Part shown: positions 49,122 through 56,444 of the stretch, piece after piece | Position numbering within the stretch: the first letter of the stretch is position 1 | Layout: each line of letters begins with the position of its first letter | The notes under the pieces: generated by a model | The model's database searches: none | What the model saw: only the letters and a program-made list of their open reading frames with translations | What the model was told of the DNA's origin: nothing | Source of the DNA: Sphingomonas lutea | GTDB taxonomy: Bacteria > Pseudomonadota > Alphaproteobacteria > Sphingomonadales > Sphingomonadaceae | Reading direction: 5' to 3' | DNA: 64,000 nucleotides | NCBI RefSeq assembly: GCF_014396785.1 | Contig: NZ_CP060718.1 | Coordinates: 186,001 to 250,000 of the forward strand | Program-made: the position numbers and the translations under genes

Positions 49122-49541
49122 ATGACCCGCATTGTCTTCCGCGACCTTCCCGCCGTTTCGGCGGTCGAGCGCCAACTCGACCTGCTCGCCCGTGATCGGC
49201 TGCTCGACGATGAACTGGAGGAGCTGCCGCTCCTCATCGACGATGCCTCGGTCCAGCTGTTCGGGATCACCCGCCAGGACACGTATTATTGGGCGCTGCC
49301 CGATGCGCTGCGCGCGCGGCACGACCGCCATGGCTGGGAAGCGCAATTCGACTTGCTTGGCCAGCATAGCCGCGACCCCAATGCGCGCTGGCGGGCGTTC
49401 GATCTCGACCTTTGCTGTCCCGAAGGGCGCGGGCTGCATTGCTTCGATGTGTTCGGGCGCCAATTGCTGTGCGCGCTCCACGGTCTTCATCCGCAGGCGC
49501 GGCTGGTGTTCGCGGATCGCGCGGTCGCCCGCGCGGCCTAG
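49122..49541 (+). CDS. Hypothetical protein
   Basis: A 139-residue acidic protein without signal peptide or membrane segment. It has a repeated pattern of leucine-rich acidic helix (L-D-D-E-L-E-E-L-P-L-L-I-D-D) and a Cys-containing middle (D-L-C-C-P-E-G-R-G-L). ATG 49122 follows 52 bases after the DUF4287 stop. The stop is shared by CTAG with the convergent YaiI gene. No family was recognised. Confidence 0.6.
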   Translation: MTRIVFRDLPAVSAVERQLDLLARDRLLDDELEELPLLIDDASVQLFGITRQDTYYWALPDALRARHDRHGWEAQFDLLGQHSRDPNARWRAFDLDLCCPEGRGLHCFDVFGRQLLCALHGLHPQARLVFADRAVARAA

Positions 49542-49990
49542 CGCGCCAGTCGCACCAAAGCGTCGTCGAGCGCCTGCAGGAAGCGCGATCGGTCGGCCTT
49601 GGCGAAGGGCGCCGGCCCGCCGGTGATGCCCGCCCCGCTGCGCAAATCGGCCATGATCGCCCGCGTCGCGATCGCGCCGCCGATGCTCGCCGCGGTGAAC
49701 GGCTTGCCGTTGGGGCCGATGACCGTCGCCCCGGCCTTGAGGCAGCGGTCGGCGAGCAGGATGTCGCCGGTGATGACCACCGTCGTCGCCCCCGCCGCGG
49801 CGGCGATCCAGTCGTCGGCGGCGTCGAACGCATCGCTGACGACGACGCGCTCGATGAGCTCATGCTGGGGAACGCGGAAGTGACTGTTGCTGACGACCTT
49901 GACCGGCACCCCGCGGCGCCACGCGACCTTGTAGATTTCGTCCTTGACCGGACAGGCATCGGCGTCGACGAGGATGGCAAGCTGGGTCAC
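49538..49990 (-). CDS. YaiI/YqxD family protein (DUF188, PIN-like)
   Basis: A 150-residue protein. The family marks are V-D-A-D-A-C-P-V-K-D-E-I at the start, S-D-A-F-D-A-A-D-D-W-I in the middle and V-I-T-G-D-I-L-L-A-D-R-C-L. The acidic residues of these blocks sit where PIN-like nucleases keep their metal site, but no substrate is established. Start is GTG 49990. The end overlaps the convergent gene by CTAG. Confidence 0.92.
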   Translation of the reverse strand: MTQLAILVDADACPVKDEIYKVAWRRGVPVKVVSNSHFRVPQHELIERVVVSDAFDAADDWIAAAAGATTVVITGDILLADRCLKAGATVIGPNGKPFTAASIGGAIATRAIMADLRSGAGITGGPAPFAKADRSRFLQALDDALVRLAR

Positions 49991-50083
49991 GCAGGCTCCG
50001 CTAGCATGAAATCGCCCGTTTCGGGCCCGCCGCCCCGCGGCGCGCGTTCCCCCAGCACGCTTCGCTCACTTCAAAGGAATGCC

Positions 50084-50368
50084 ATGACCCGCCAACAGAC
50101 CGCCGACTGGTCCCGAATCATGACCGACGCTTCGCTGCTGTGGGCCGATGCCGCGACGGTGATGATGCTGCGCTCGTGGCGGGTGATGGCCGGCGGCCCC
50201 GCCGCCCAGCGCGAAATGGAACGTGCGGTCAGCGAGAAGATCGAGGCCGGGTTCGAGCTTGCCGGCGCCTTCGCCGGTGGCCGCGTCCGCACCCCCGAAG
50301 CCGCGGCGCGCAAGGCGATCAGCGTCTACGGCCAGCGCGTCCGCGGCAATCGCCGGCGCCTCGGCTAG
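50084..50368 (+). CDS. Small alpha-helical hypothetical protein
   Basis: A 94-residue, mainly helical protein: D-A-S-L-L-W-A-D-A-A-T-V-M-M-L-R-S-W and A-A-Q-R-E-M-E-R-A-V-S-E-K-I-E-A-G-F-E. The pattern resembles short phasin-like proteins, but this is not certain. ATG 50084 follows AAAGGA by the right distance, so an upstream ATG at 50006 in the same frame is less likely. Basic C-terminus R-V-R-G-N-R-R-R. Confidence 0.65.
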   Translation: MTRQQTADWSRIMTDASLLWADAATVMMLRSWRVMAGGPAAQREMERAVSEKIEAGFELAGAFAGGRVRTPEAAARKAISVYGQRVRGNRRRLG

Positions 50369-50371
50369 CGG

Positions 50372-50485
50372 TCAGTCCTTCGACAGCCCGCCGCCCTTGC
50401 TCGACGGGTTGGCCGCGATCGTCTTGGGCTTTTCCTTTTTCGGTTTGCGGGCTTCCTTGTTCGACCGCATTTGTCCTTTGGCCAT
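50372..50485 (-). CDS. Small basic protein (37 aa)
   Basis: A 37-residue frame beginning M-A-K-G-Q-M-R-S-N-K-E-A-R-K-P-K-K-E-K and ending G-G-G-L-S-K-D. A perfect AGGAGG lies 5-6 bases before ATG 50485. Small lysine-rich proteins beginning M-A-K-G-Q-x-R-S-N are common in alphaproteobacteria and are of unknown function; likely nucleic-acid binding. It lies 3 bases from the stop of the convergent gene. Confidence 0.8.
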   Translation of the reverse strand: MAKGQMRSNKEARKPKKEKPKTIAANPSSKGGGLSKD

Positions 50486-50562
50486 GTCGTCCTCCTGCCG
50501 CGGGGATGGTGCGCGGCGCTGCGCCCATCATAGCCACGCCGCGGCGCGCCGCTCAAGCGATG

Positions 50563-51129
50563 CTAGCCAAGCCGCGCGAACAGCAGCGCGATATAGACGG
50601 TGAAGATGATCGCCGACGTCGCCGCGAACAGCTTCTGCAGCCCTTCGCGCGGACTGGCCATCGCAATCATCGACATGACGATGAAGACGATGTGGAAGGC
50701 CAGGTTGGCGGGTTCGGGCAGGCGCCCCTCGAGCACCCATTCGCGCACCATGCTCCAGCCGATCGCTGCCGCCGCGACGCCGAAGAAGGACAATCGCTCC
50801 CGGAAATAATGATCGCGCAGGTCGATCGGCTCATCGGCGGGAATGTCGGGCAGCACCAGCGCGGCCATCATGTACATCAGCGCGGTCTGGATGAGGATGG
50901 CGGCAAAGGCGGCGAACGACCAGTCGCCGCGACCGGCCAGGCTGAAGCTGGCCCACCAATGCTGCGCAACCATGGCCAGGATGATCGCGCTCCACACCAG
51001 GCTCGGCCAGTAGAGCCGGACCTTGCGCCGGTTGAGCGCGAGGGCGCGATACCCCTGCAGCACCTGGGCGATGGCCAGGCCCAGGATCACGCTCAGCAGC
51101 ACCGACAGATAGGAAAAAGCGTCCAGCAA
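50563..51129 (-). CDS. Hypothetical membrane protein
   Basis: A 188-residue protein with five or six hydrophobic helices. It starts L-D-A-F-S-Y-L-S-V-L-L-S-V-I-L-G-L-A-I-A-Q-V-L-Q-G, a pattern common in sphingomonad membrane proteins of unknown function. TTG 51129 is chosen because GGGGAG stands five bases before it and the conserved helix starts there. No motif points to an activity. Confidence 0.65.
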   Translation of the reverse strand: MLDAFSYLSVLLSVILGLAIAQVLQGYRALALNRRKVRLYWPSLVWSAIILAMVAQHWWASFSLAGRGDWSFAAFAAILIQTALMYMMAALVLPDIPADEPIDLRDHYFRERLSFFGVAAAAIGWSMVREWVLEGRLPEPANLAFHIVFIVMSMIAMASPREGLQKLFAATSAIIFTVYIALLFARLG

Positions 51130-51285
51130 GCATCTCCCCGAGTCCCGAGCAAGCGAAGCTATCAGCCTTTCGGCCGCCGACCCACGCCCGATTGTCGATC
51201 CTGTCCAGCGGCCCATGGAAAGGTGCTGGCGCCGTACCGTCACGGCGCCTACCGTTTCGATTGTCTCCGAAGTGAGGAGAATGAC

Positions 51286-52350
51286 ATGCGTTTGATCCGC
51301 CGTTCGCGCGCTCTTGGCTTGAGCCTGACGCTCATTGCCATGACGGCTGCCGGCGCGTCGACGCCCGCGCCGCAGATCGCCAAGCCTCGGCCGGACATGT
51401 CCGAACCCAAGATGGCGCCGCTGGCGCCGGCGGTGATCGATAATTCGCTGCTCATCGGCGGCGACGATGTCGGTGCGCGCGCCGCCGAGACGCGTATGAC
51501 CGTCGCGGTCATGGTCAACGGCCGCGGGCCGTACAATTTCGTGGTCGACAGCGGGGCGGACACCTCGGTCGTCGGACTCAACATCGCCCGCGACCTGCAA
51601 CTGCCACTTGGCCGGCCGGCGATCCTCAACGACATGACCGCCCGAAATGTCGTCGATCGGGTCAAGGTTGCCCAGCTGACACTTGGCCCCAGCACCATCA
51701 GCGACCTCGAAGTGCCGGCACTGCGCGAAGCGGACCTCGGCGGGCACGGGATGATCGGGATCGACGCGCTGGTCCGCCAGCGGCTGATGATGGATTTCGA
51801 AGAGCGGGTCATCAAGGTCGAGGATGCGCGCAAGCCCGCGCGGCGCCTGCCGGGCGAGATCATCGTCATCGGCCGGCTGAACAAAGGTCAGCTGATCCTG
51901 ACGGAAGTCGATGCCGGCGGCCTTCCCCTGCAGGCGGTGGTCGACACCGGATCTGAAATCACCATCGGCAACACGGCGCTTCGCGACAAGCTCGTGCGTC
52001 GCAGCAAGAAGGACTGGGTGGTCGGCGCCACCGGCGTCACGGGCAAGACGATCGACTTGCAGCTGGCCCGAATCCGCCACCTCAAGATCGGCTCTGTGGT
52101 CCTGCGCGACGTACCGATCGCCTTCGCCGACTTACCGCCATTCAAGGTGTTCGGCCTGAACAAGGAACCGGCGCTGCTGCTCGGCACCGACATTCTCGAG
52201 ACATTCCGGCGCGTCTCGCTCGACTTCCGCGCGCGCAAGGCCCGCTTCCAGCTGCGCAAATGCGGGTCGCAAATCGTGTCCATCAGCAATTCGCCGACCT
52301 CGGCAGCGACCCGGCTGACATCGGCCAGCCTGGACGTCTGCCAGCGTTAA
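51286..52350 (+). CDS. Secreted retropepsin-like aspartic protease with two domains
   Basis: A 354-residue protein with a signal peptide (A-M-T-A-A-G-A-S). Two retropepsin-like halves each carry an active-site triplet: F-V-V-D-S-G-A-D-T-S near residue 88 and V-V-D-T-G-S-E-I-T near 226. Each is followed by a second Gly-Ile/Leu-Asp block (M-I-G-I-D-A-L, L-L-G-T-D-I-L). So a single chain could form the two-Asp catalytic site that viral retropepsins need a dimer for. GAGGAGAATGAC sets ATG 51286. It probably acts in the periplasm; the substrate is unknown. Confidence 0.82.
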   Translation: MRLIRRSRALGLSLTLIAMTAAGASTPAPQIAKPRPDMSEPKMAPLAPAVIDNSLLIGGDDVGARAAETRMTVAVMVNGRGPYNFVVDSGADTSVVGLNIARDLQLPLGRPAILNDMTARNVVDRVKVAQLTLGPSTISDLEVPALREADLGGHGMIGIDALVRQRLMMDFEERVIKVEDARKPARRLPGEIIVIGRLNKGQLILTEVDAGGLPLQAVVDTGSEITIGNTALRDKLVRRSKKDWVVGATGVTGKTIDLQLARIRHLKIGSVVLRDVPIAFADLPPFKVFGLNKEPALLLGTDILETFRRVSLDFRARKARFQLRKCGSQIVSISNSPTSAATRLTSASLDVCQR

Positions 52351-52679
52351 GTGAGAATGCCCGCTTTGCGCAGCTCGGGGTCGAGCCGGCGCGTCAGCCA
52401 CAGCCACCACATCTTGAAGTCGGCGGCGAGCGACCATAGCGGGTACGTAAAGGTCGCGGGACGGTTCTTCTCGACGTGGAAGTGCGCGGCCCAGGCGAAG
52501 CCGTAGCCGGCAAGCGGGATCAGCAGCAGCCACCAATAGCGGCCGGTGGCGAGCGCGAAGACGAGGACGCCGACGACCAGGCTGGTCCCGGCATAATGCA
52601 GCGCGCGCGTACGCGGCTTCGAATGTTCGCGCAGGTAAAAAGGCCAGAATTCAGCAAAGCTGTGGAGGTCGCGCGCCAT
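52347..52679 (-). CDS. DUF962/Mpo1-like family membrane protein
   Basis: A 110-residue protein. Family marks are F-A-E-F-W-P-F-Y-L-R-E-H-S, R-A-L-H-Y-A-G-T-S and A-H-F-H-V-E-K-N-R-P-A-T-F, which hold the histidines used for iron by yeast Mpo1, a dioxygenase that shortens 2-hydroxy fatty acids from phytosphingosine. Two or three membrane helices lie between. Bacterial members are uncharacterised; sphingomonads carry 2-hydroxy fatty acids, so the same reaction is possible. ATG 52679 gives the family start. The stop is shared by TTAA with the protease gene. Confidence 0.85.
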   Translation of the reverse strand: MARDLHSFAEFWPFYLREHSKPRTRALHYAGTSLVVGVLVFALATGRYWWLLLIPLAGYGFAWAAHFHVEKNRPATFTYPLWSLAADFKMWWLWLTRRLDPELRKAGILT

Positions 52680-52858
52680 GGCAAAGCGATGCCACAAGCG
52701 GGCTGCACAGCGCAAATTCGCGCGTCGCCTGCACGGGCGCTGACAGGTTCGTTTCGCTGGCGTTCAGAGGGGATGAAGCGAGCCGTTTGGGCCGTCCAGC
52801 CGGGCAACATGTCCCGCTTAGTGCCGTTAGGAGACGACCCCTGTAAGGAGTTTGATTC

Positions 52859-53269
52859 ATGACACGAGCCCTGATCCTCGCCGCTGCCGGCGCCGCCGCA
52901 ACGCTGGTCGCAATCGCGCCCGCGAATGCCCAGAACTGGCGCTGGGACGAACGCGGTTGGCGCACGCTTGGCTATACCACTGTCGACGGCCGCGACCGCG
53001 ACACCATCTATCTGCCCGGCCGCACCCGCCAGAGCGCGGTTCGCTTGTGCGCGATGAACCAGCCGCTTCGCTTGCGCGATTTCGACATCCGCTTTGAAAA
53101 TGGCGGTCGCCAGGATGTGAATACGCGCGCCATTCTGCGCCCCGGCACCTGCACGCGCGCCGTCGACCTGCGCGGCAACCGCCGGGACATTGCGTCGGTG
53201 CGCCTGCGCTACGAGCCGATCAGGCGCGCCGCGTGGCGCCCGGTCGTCCGCGTCCAAGTCCGCGGCTAG
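52859..53269 (+). CDS. Secreted protein of unknown function
   Basis: A 136-residue protein with a signal peptide (cleavage after A-N-A-Q near residue 25). The mature part reads W-R-W-D-E-R-G-W-R-T-L-G-Y-T-T-V-D-G-R-D-R-D-T-I and a beta-strand-rich rest with two Cys (L-C-A-M-N and G-T-C-T-R) that could form a disulfide. The pattern is like DUF2541-type proteins, not certain. TAAGGAG six bases before ATG 52859 is a good ribosome-binding site. A strong terminator follows. Confidence 0.75.
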   Translation: MTRALILAAAGAAATLVAIAPANAQNWRWDERGWRTLGYTTVDGRDRDTIYLPGRTRQSAVRLCAMNQPLRLRDFDIRFENGGRQDVNTRAILRPGTCTRAVDLRGNRRDIASVRLRYEPIRRAAWRPVVRVQVRG

Positions 53270-53278
53270 TCGATTGCT

Positions 53279-53308
53279 GGGGCGGCGGGAAACCGCCGCC
53301 CCCTTTTT
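53279..53308 (+). terminator. Rho-independent terminator
   Basis: GGGGCGGCGG (53279-53288) pairs with CCGCCGCCCC (53293-53302) around GAAA and is followed by CTTTTT. It ends the secreted-protein transcript before the convergent peroxiredoxin gene. Confidence 0.92.
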
Positions 53309-53311
53309 CAT

Positions 53312-53836
53312 CTACCGCTTGAGCGCGCGCACCGCGGCGAGCGATTTCTGGACATGTTCGGCATAATTGAGGTCGGAATGCACGAAGGTCACCCGGCCAC
53401 GGCGGTCGATGACATAGGTTGTCCGATCGGTCATCCCGGGACGCTTCTTGAATTCGACGTCGAACGCCTTGACCGTCGCCGGCGTCGCAGTCGCGACCGG
53501 AAAGGCGCTGCGGCAGGCTTCGACCGAGAATTTGCGCAATGTCGGCAAGTCGTCGGTCGACATGCCAATGACCTGCGCCCCCGCCTTGCGGAAATCGGCC
53601 ATCGCTTCACTGAACGCCCGCGCCTCGAGCGTGCAGCCCTCGGTAAAGGCCTTGGGGAAGAAGTAGAGGACCACCGGACCCTTGCGCAGCTGCTGCTGCA
53701 GGTTGAGCCGGAACGGCTTGCCCCCGACTGCGCCGGTCGTGACCACGTTGGGCGCCGCTGCGCCCACGGGCAGCGCGGCCCATGCCGCCGACGACAGCAA
53801 CATCGACAGGGGCAGCAAAATCAGAAGCTTGCGCAT
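53312..53836 (-). CDS. Exported peroxiredoxin of the BCP/PrxQ type
   Basis: A 174-residue protein with a signal peptide (cleavage after A-A-W-A). The peroxidatic Cys is in Y-F-F-P-K-A-F-T-E-G-C-T-L-E-A-R, the resolving Cys probably in S-V-E-A-C-R-S-A-F-P five turns later, and the family's T-Y-V-I-D-R-R-G-R-V follows. BCP proteins reduce hydroperoxides with thioredoxin; most are cytosolic, so this periplasmic form needs a different electron donor. ATG 53836 follows AGGAGACGGTTCG. Confidence 0.9.
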   Translation of the reverse strand: MRKLLILLPLSMLLSSAAWAALPVGAAAPNVVTTGAVGGKPFRLNLQQQLRKGPVVLYFFPKAFTEGCTLEARAFSEAMADFRKAGAQVIGMSTDDLPTLRKFSVEACRSAFPVATATPATVKAFDVEFKKRPGMTDRTTYVIDRRGRVTFVHSDLNYAEHVQKSLAAVRALKR

Positions 53837-53925
53837 CGAACCGTCTCCTTTGGCGCACAGCCTAGGCCAGCCGGGCAGCGTCGGCAAAGACTTGTTGGAG
53901 CGCACGGCGGCGGTAGATTGGTGCG

Positions 53926-54429
53926 ATGCGCGCCATCGCCATCGCTTTCCTGTTGCTGGGCGCCTGCCGGGATGCGGTAGCGCCCACTGCCGCGCCCGAT
54001 CGCACGGCGCAGGAGTCCGCACCCGATGCACCAGCCGCGGCCACGCCCATAGCGAAGGCGCCCGCCGCCGCACCTGCGAAACCCACCCATCCCTGCCTGG
54101 TCCAGGACGGCCGTCCCGTCGCCGCGCCCGCCCTGCGCGCAATCGGCACCGAACCCTTCTGGGGGGCAACGACCCACGGCCGCTGCGTGACCTATTCGAC
54201 GCCCGATGACCAGGCCGGCACGCGGGTTTGGGCCAAGGTGCGGCAGGCGGACGGTGGCCGCACGGTTTGGACCGGCGCGCTACGCGGGACGCCGTTCGAG
54301 TTGTCGATCGCCGAACGCACGGATTGTTCGGACGGCATGTCGGACAACCGCTATCCGCTCGAGGCACGGCTGCTGGTCGACGGGGAAGAACGGCGCGGCT
54401 GCGCGCGGCCGGCGCCCACTGGACGCTAG
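53926..54429 (+). CDS. Lipoprotein with GTEPFW motif (COG3650-like)
   Basis: A 167-residue protein. Lipobox L-L-L-G-A-C near residues 9-14 makes it a lipoprotein. After an Ala/Pro-rich linker, A-I-G-T-E-P-F-W-G opens the domain shared by COG3650 proteins, and D-C-S-D-G-M-S-D-N-R-Y-P marks its end. Function unknown; the domain is a small beta-barrel of the META type. It is probably anchored in the outer membrane. Confidence 0.8.
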   Translation: MRAIAIAFLLLGACRDAVAPTAAPDRTAQESAPDAPAAATPIAKAPAAAPAKPTHPCLVQDGRPVAAPALRAIGTEPFWGATTHGRCVTYSTPDDQAGTRVWAKVRQADGGRTVWTGALRGTPFELSIAERTDCSDGMSDNRYPLEARLLVDGEERRGCARPAPTGR

Positions 54430-54471
54430 GCCATCGGCACCCCAGCTAAGGCGGACAATCTTGGAGGATCT

Positions 54472-54789
54472 ATGCCCAATCACGAAGGACCGATGGCGTG
54501 CCCGGTCGACGGCACCGCGCTGCAGATGAGTGAGCGATCGGGGATCGAGATCGATTATTGCCCGACTTGCCGCGGCGTGTGGCTCGACCGCGGGGAGCTC
54601 GACAAGATCATCGAGCGCAATGCCCAATCGCAGGCGCCGCAAGCCGCAACCCCGGCGGCCCCGCCGCCGCCTCCGCAACAGCAGCAGCATCCGTGGGGGC
54701 AACCGCCGCCGCAAGGCCATTACGGCCATGGCTACGGCCACAAGCCCTACAAGCGCCGCAAGTCGTTCCTGGAGGAACTGTTCGACTAG
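54472..54789 (+). CDS. zf-TFIIB domain protein
   Basis: A 105-residue protein. The zinc finger has Cys pairs in M-A-C-P-V-D-G-T and D-Y-C-P-T-C-R-G-V-W-L-D-R-G-E-L, the TFIIB-type finger found in many small bacterial proteins. A Pro/Gln-rich linker and the basic, Gly/His/Tyr-rich tail (G-H-Y-G-H-G-Y-G-H-K) lead to F-L-E-E-L-F-D. Function unknown. TTGGAGG upstream is the ribosome-binding site. Confidence 0.88.
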   Translation: MPNHEGPMACPVDGTALQMSERSGIEIDYCPTCRGVWLDRGELDKIIERNAQSQAPQAATPAAPPPPPQQQQHPWGQPPPQGHYGHGYGHKPYKRRKSFLEELFD

Positions 54790-54806
54790 AATTTATGAAA
54801 GGTCAG

Positions 54807-54835
54807 CGTGCGGGCCGGGCGCTGCCCGGCGCACG
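54807..54835. other. Stem-loop between convergent zf-TFIIB and pspC genes
   Basis: CGTGCG (54807-54812) and CCGGGC (54815-54820) pair with GCCCGG (54824-54829) and CGCACG (54830-54835) with a 2-base bulge. There is no T run, so it may be a Rho-independent terminator in the loose sense or an mRNA end-protecting hairpin. Confidence 0.45.
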
Positions 54836-54848
54836 CGGGGCCGGCGCC

Positions 54849-55034
54849 CTATTGGCGGGGCGCCAGCCACCCGACGAGCAGATAGAGCAGGATCATCACC
54901 GGACCGGTGATGAGCGTCGCGGCGACGAAGCCGAGACGGATCAGCAGCGGATCGATCCCGCTATAGTCTGAGAGGCCGGCGGCGACGCCCATGACCTTGG
55001 CGTCGCGCCGGTTGATCAGGAAACGGTCGTTCAT
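54849..55034 (-). CDS. PspC domain protein
   Basis: A 61-residue protein consisting of one PspC domain: K-V-M-G-V-A-A-G-L-S-D-Y-S-G-I-D-P-L-L-I-R-L and one long hydrophobic helix L-Y-L-L-V-G-W-L. PspC helps the phage-shock response sense membrane stress. It stands 26 bases after a 33-residue gene, and both probably belong to the transcript from the sigma-54 site at 55221. pspA, pspB and pspF are not in the window. Confidence 0.88.
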   Translation of the reverse strand: MNDRFLINRRDAKVMGVAAGLSDYSGIDPLLIRLGFVAATLITGPVMILLYLLVGWLAPRQ

Positions 55035-55060
55035 TGTGCAGTTTCCTTGAATTTGTGTCG

Positions 55061-55162
55061 TTACGCGATCGGCAGCGAGGTCGCGGCCGAGACGAACAGA
55101 AGCGCCGTGACGAAAGCACCGGCAAAAGCGGTGATGGCCTGGCGAGAAGCAATGGCGAACAT
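55061..55162 (-). CDS. Small membrane protein (33 aa)
   Basis: A 33-residue frame, M-F-A-I-A-S-R-Q-A-I followed by a hydrophobic helix A-F-V-T-A-L-L-F-V-S-A-A. AAGGGG lies 9 bases before ATG 55162. Short proteins of this kind stand next to pspC in related sphingomonads. It is probably co-transcribed with pspC from the sigma-54 promoter. The role may be in membrane-stress signalling; that is inference. Confidence 0.6.
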   Translation of the reverse strand: MFAIASRQAITAFAGAFVTALLFVSAATSLPIA

Positions 55163-55220
55163 TTCTAAAACCCCTTGATCATGTCTTGGTGACCCGACCA
55201 TCGGGCCACGCAGCAAACAA

Positions 55221-55236
55221 TGCAGGGGGCGTGCCA
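55221..55236 (-). promoter_or_regulatory. Sigma-54 promoter of the pspC operon
   Basis: On the minus strand TGGCACGCCCCCTGCA matches the sigma-54 consensus TGGCACG-N5-TTGCW in 11 of the conserved positions, with GG and GC separated by exactly 10 bases. It lies 59 bases before the 33-aa gene and points toward it. Phage-shock genes are classic targets of PspF and sigma-54. Confidence 0.75.
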
Positions 55237-55329
55237 AATTAAAAATGTCGTTATTTTTCAGTGGCGCGGTTTGTTCGTCGATCAGAACTGGCGGTTTGTA
55301 GTACCGCAAGTTGGGATTTTTCGCCACGA

Positions 55330-55352
55330 GGATCCCTGAATGTTCGGGATCC
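55330..55352 (-). other. Stem-loop downstream of the SDR gene
   Basis: GGATCCC (55330-55336) and GGGATCC (55346-55352) form a 7-bp stem. It lies about 50 bases after the SDR stop in the minus direction and could end that transcript, though no T run follows. Confidence 0.35.
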
Positions 55353-55404
55353 CTGTCCGATTGTGGACATGCGCTACATTTGTAGTCCGTATCCGGACAG
55401 TCGC

Positions 55405-56259
55405 TCAGCTTGAGGTGAAGTCGCCGCCGTTCGGGTGCAAAATCTGCCCGATCATGTAGCTGCTGTCCTCGCACGCCAGAAACAGGAAGGCGGGCGCGAC
55501 CTCGTTGGGCTGGCCTGGACGACCCATCGGCGTATCCTTGCCGAAGTCGGGCACGTCCTCGGGCTTCTGCCCGCCGAACGGATTGAGCGGCGTCCAGATC
55601 GGCCCCGGCGCGACACCGTTGACGCGAATGCCTTTTTCAATCGCATTCTTCGCATAGGAGCGGGTGAAAGCCGTCATCGCGCCCTTGGTCGCGCTATAGT
55701 CGAGCAGTTCGGGCGAGCCTTTGTACATCGTTACCGAAGTGCAGTTGATCACTGCGCCGCCGTTTTCGAGATGCGGTTCGGCGGCCTGCGTCATGTAGAA
55801 CATGCCGAAGACGTTAGTCTGGAAGGTGCGCTTGAGCTGGTCGTCGGTAATGTCGCGAATGCCCTCGTCGGAATGCTGTTCGCCCGCATTGTTGACGAGG
55901 ATGTCGAGCCGGCCGAGCTCACCGACCGTCTGCTTGACCGCGCGTGCGCAAAAATCCTTGTCGCCGATATCGCCGGCGATGACGATCGCCTTGCGGCCCT
56001 CCTCTTCGACGATCGCCTTGGTCTTGGCGGCATCGTCATGCTCGCACAGATAGAGGATGGCGATGTCGGCGCCTTCGCGCGCGAACAGGGCGGCGACGGC
56101 GCGGCCGATACCGCTGTCGGCACCGGTGATCAGCGCGACCTTACCCTTCAGCCGATCAGATCCAGCGTAGCGCGGTTGCCAATCGGGCTTGGGCTCGAGC
56201 TCGCTTTCATGTCCGGGCAGCTGGTCTTCGTGAATCATCGGTTCGATCACGTCGGACAC
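55405..56259 (-). CDS. SDR family oxidoreductase (YghA-like)
   Basis: A 284-residue cytosolic short-chain dehydrogenase. NAD(P)-binding T-G-A-D-S-G-I-G-R near residue 49, N-N-A-G-E-Q, and catalytic Ser, Tyr-x3-Lys in S-V-T-M-Y-K-G... and D-Y-S-A-T-K are visible; the N-terminal P-G-H-E-S-E-L-E-P-K-P-D-W is the long arm of the YghA/YdaD subgroup, often a stress gene. Start GTG 56259 follows AAAGGAG by 7 bases. It lies 4 bases after the stop of a 46-aa gene. Confidence 0.92.
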   Translation of the reverse strand: MSDVIEPMIHEDQLPGHESELEPKPDWQPRYAGSDRLKGKVALITGADSGIGRAVAALFAREGADIAILYLCEHDDAAKTKAIVEEEGRKAIVIAGDIGDKDFCARAVKQTVGELGRLDILVNNAGEQHSDEGIRDITDDQLKRTFQTNVFGMFYMTQAAEPHLENGGAVINCTSVTMYKGSPELLDYSATKGAMTAFTRSYAKNAIEKGIRVNGVAPGPIWTPLNPFGGQKPEDVPDFGKDTPMGRPGQPNEVAPAFLFLACEDSSYMIGQILHPNGGDFTSS

Positions 56260-56263
56260 CGGC

Positions 56264-56404
56264 TCACTCCTTTGCGGCGACGCCGAGGCCTTCGCGGTCG
56301 AACTCCTCGACCGTGGCCTGGTTCTCATTCTCATCGTGCGGCCGGGCGCCCTTGCGGCCATGCGGCAGCTTGGGCGTGCTTCGGATTTTCGCTTTGTCGG
56401 TCAT
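56264..56404 (-). CDS. Small hydrophilic protein (46 aa)
   Basis: A 46-residue frame, M-T-D-K-A-K-I-R-S-T-P-K then P-H-G-R-K-G-A-R-P-H-D-E-N-E-N-Q-A-T-V-E-E-F-D-R-E-G-L-G-V-A-A-K-E. The second half is a typical ending of small stress-related proteins in sphingomonads. It has no signal peptide or membrane segment. It directly precedes the SDR gene with 4 bases between, so the two are probably one transcript. Ribosome-binding site CAGGTCCC is weak. Confidence 0.7.
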   Translation of the reverse strand: MTDKAKIRSTPKLPHGRKGARPHDENENQATVEEFDREGLGVAAKE

Positions 56405-56444
56405 GGGACCTGCAACGGGCTTTGGCGCGCGCAGGTTCCGCGAT

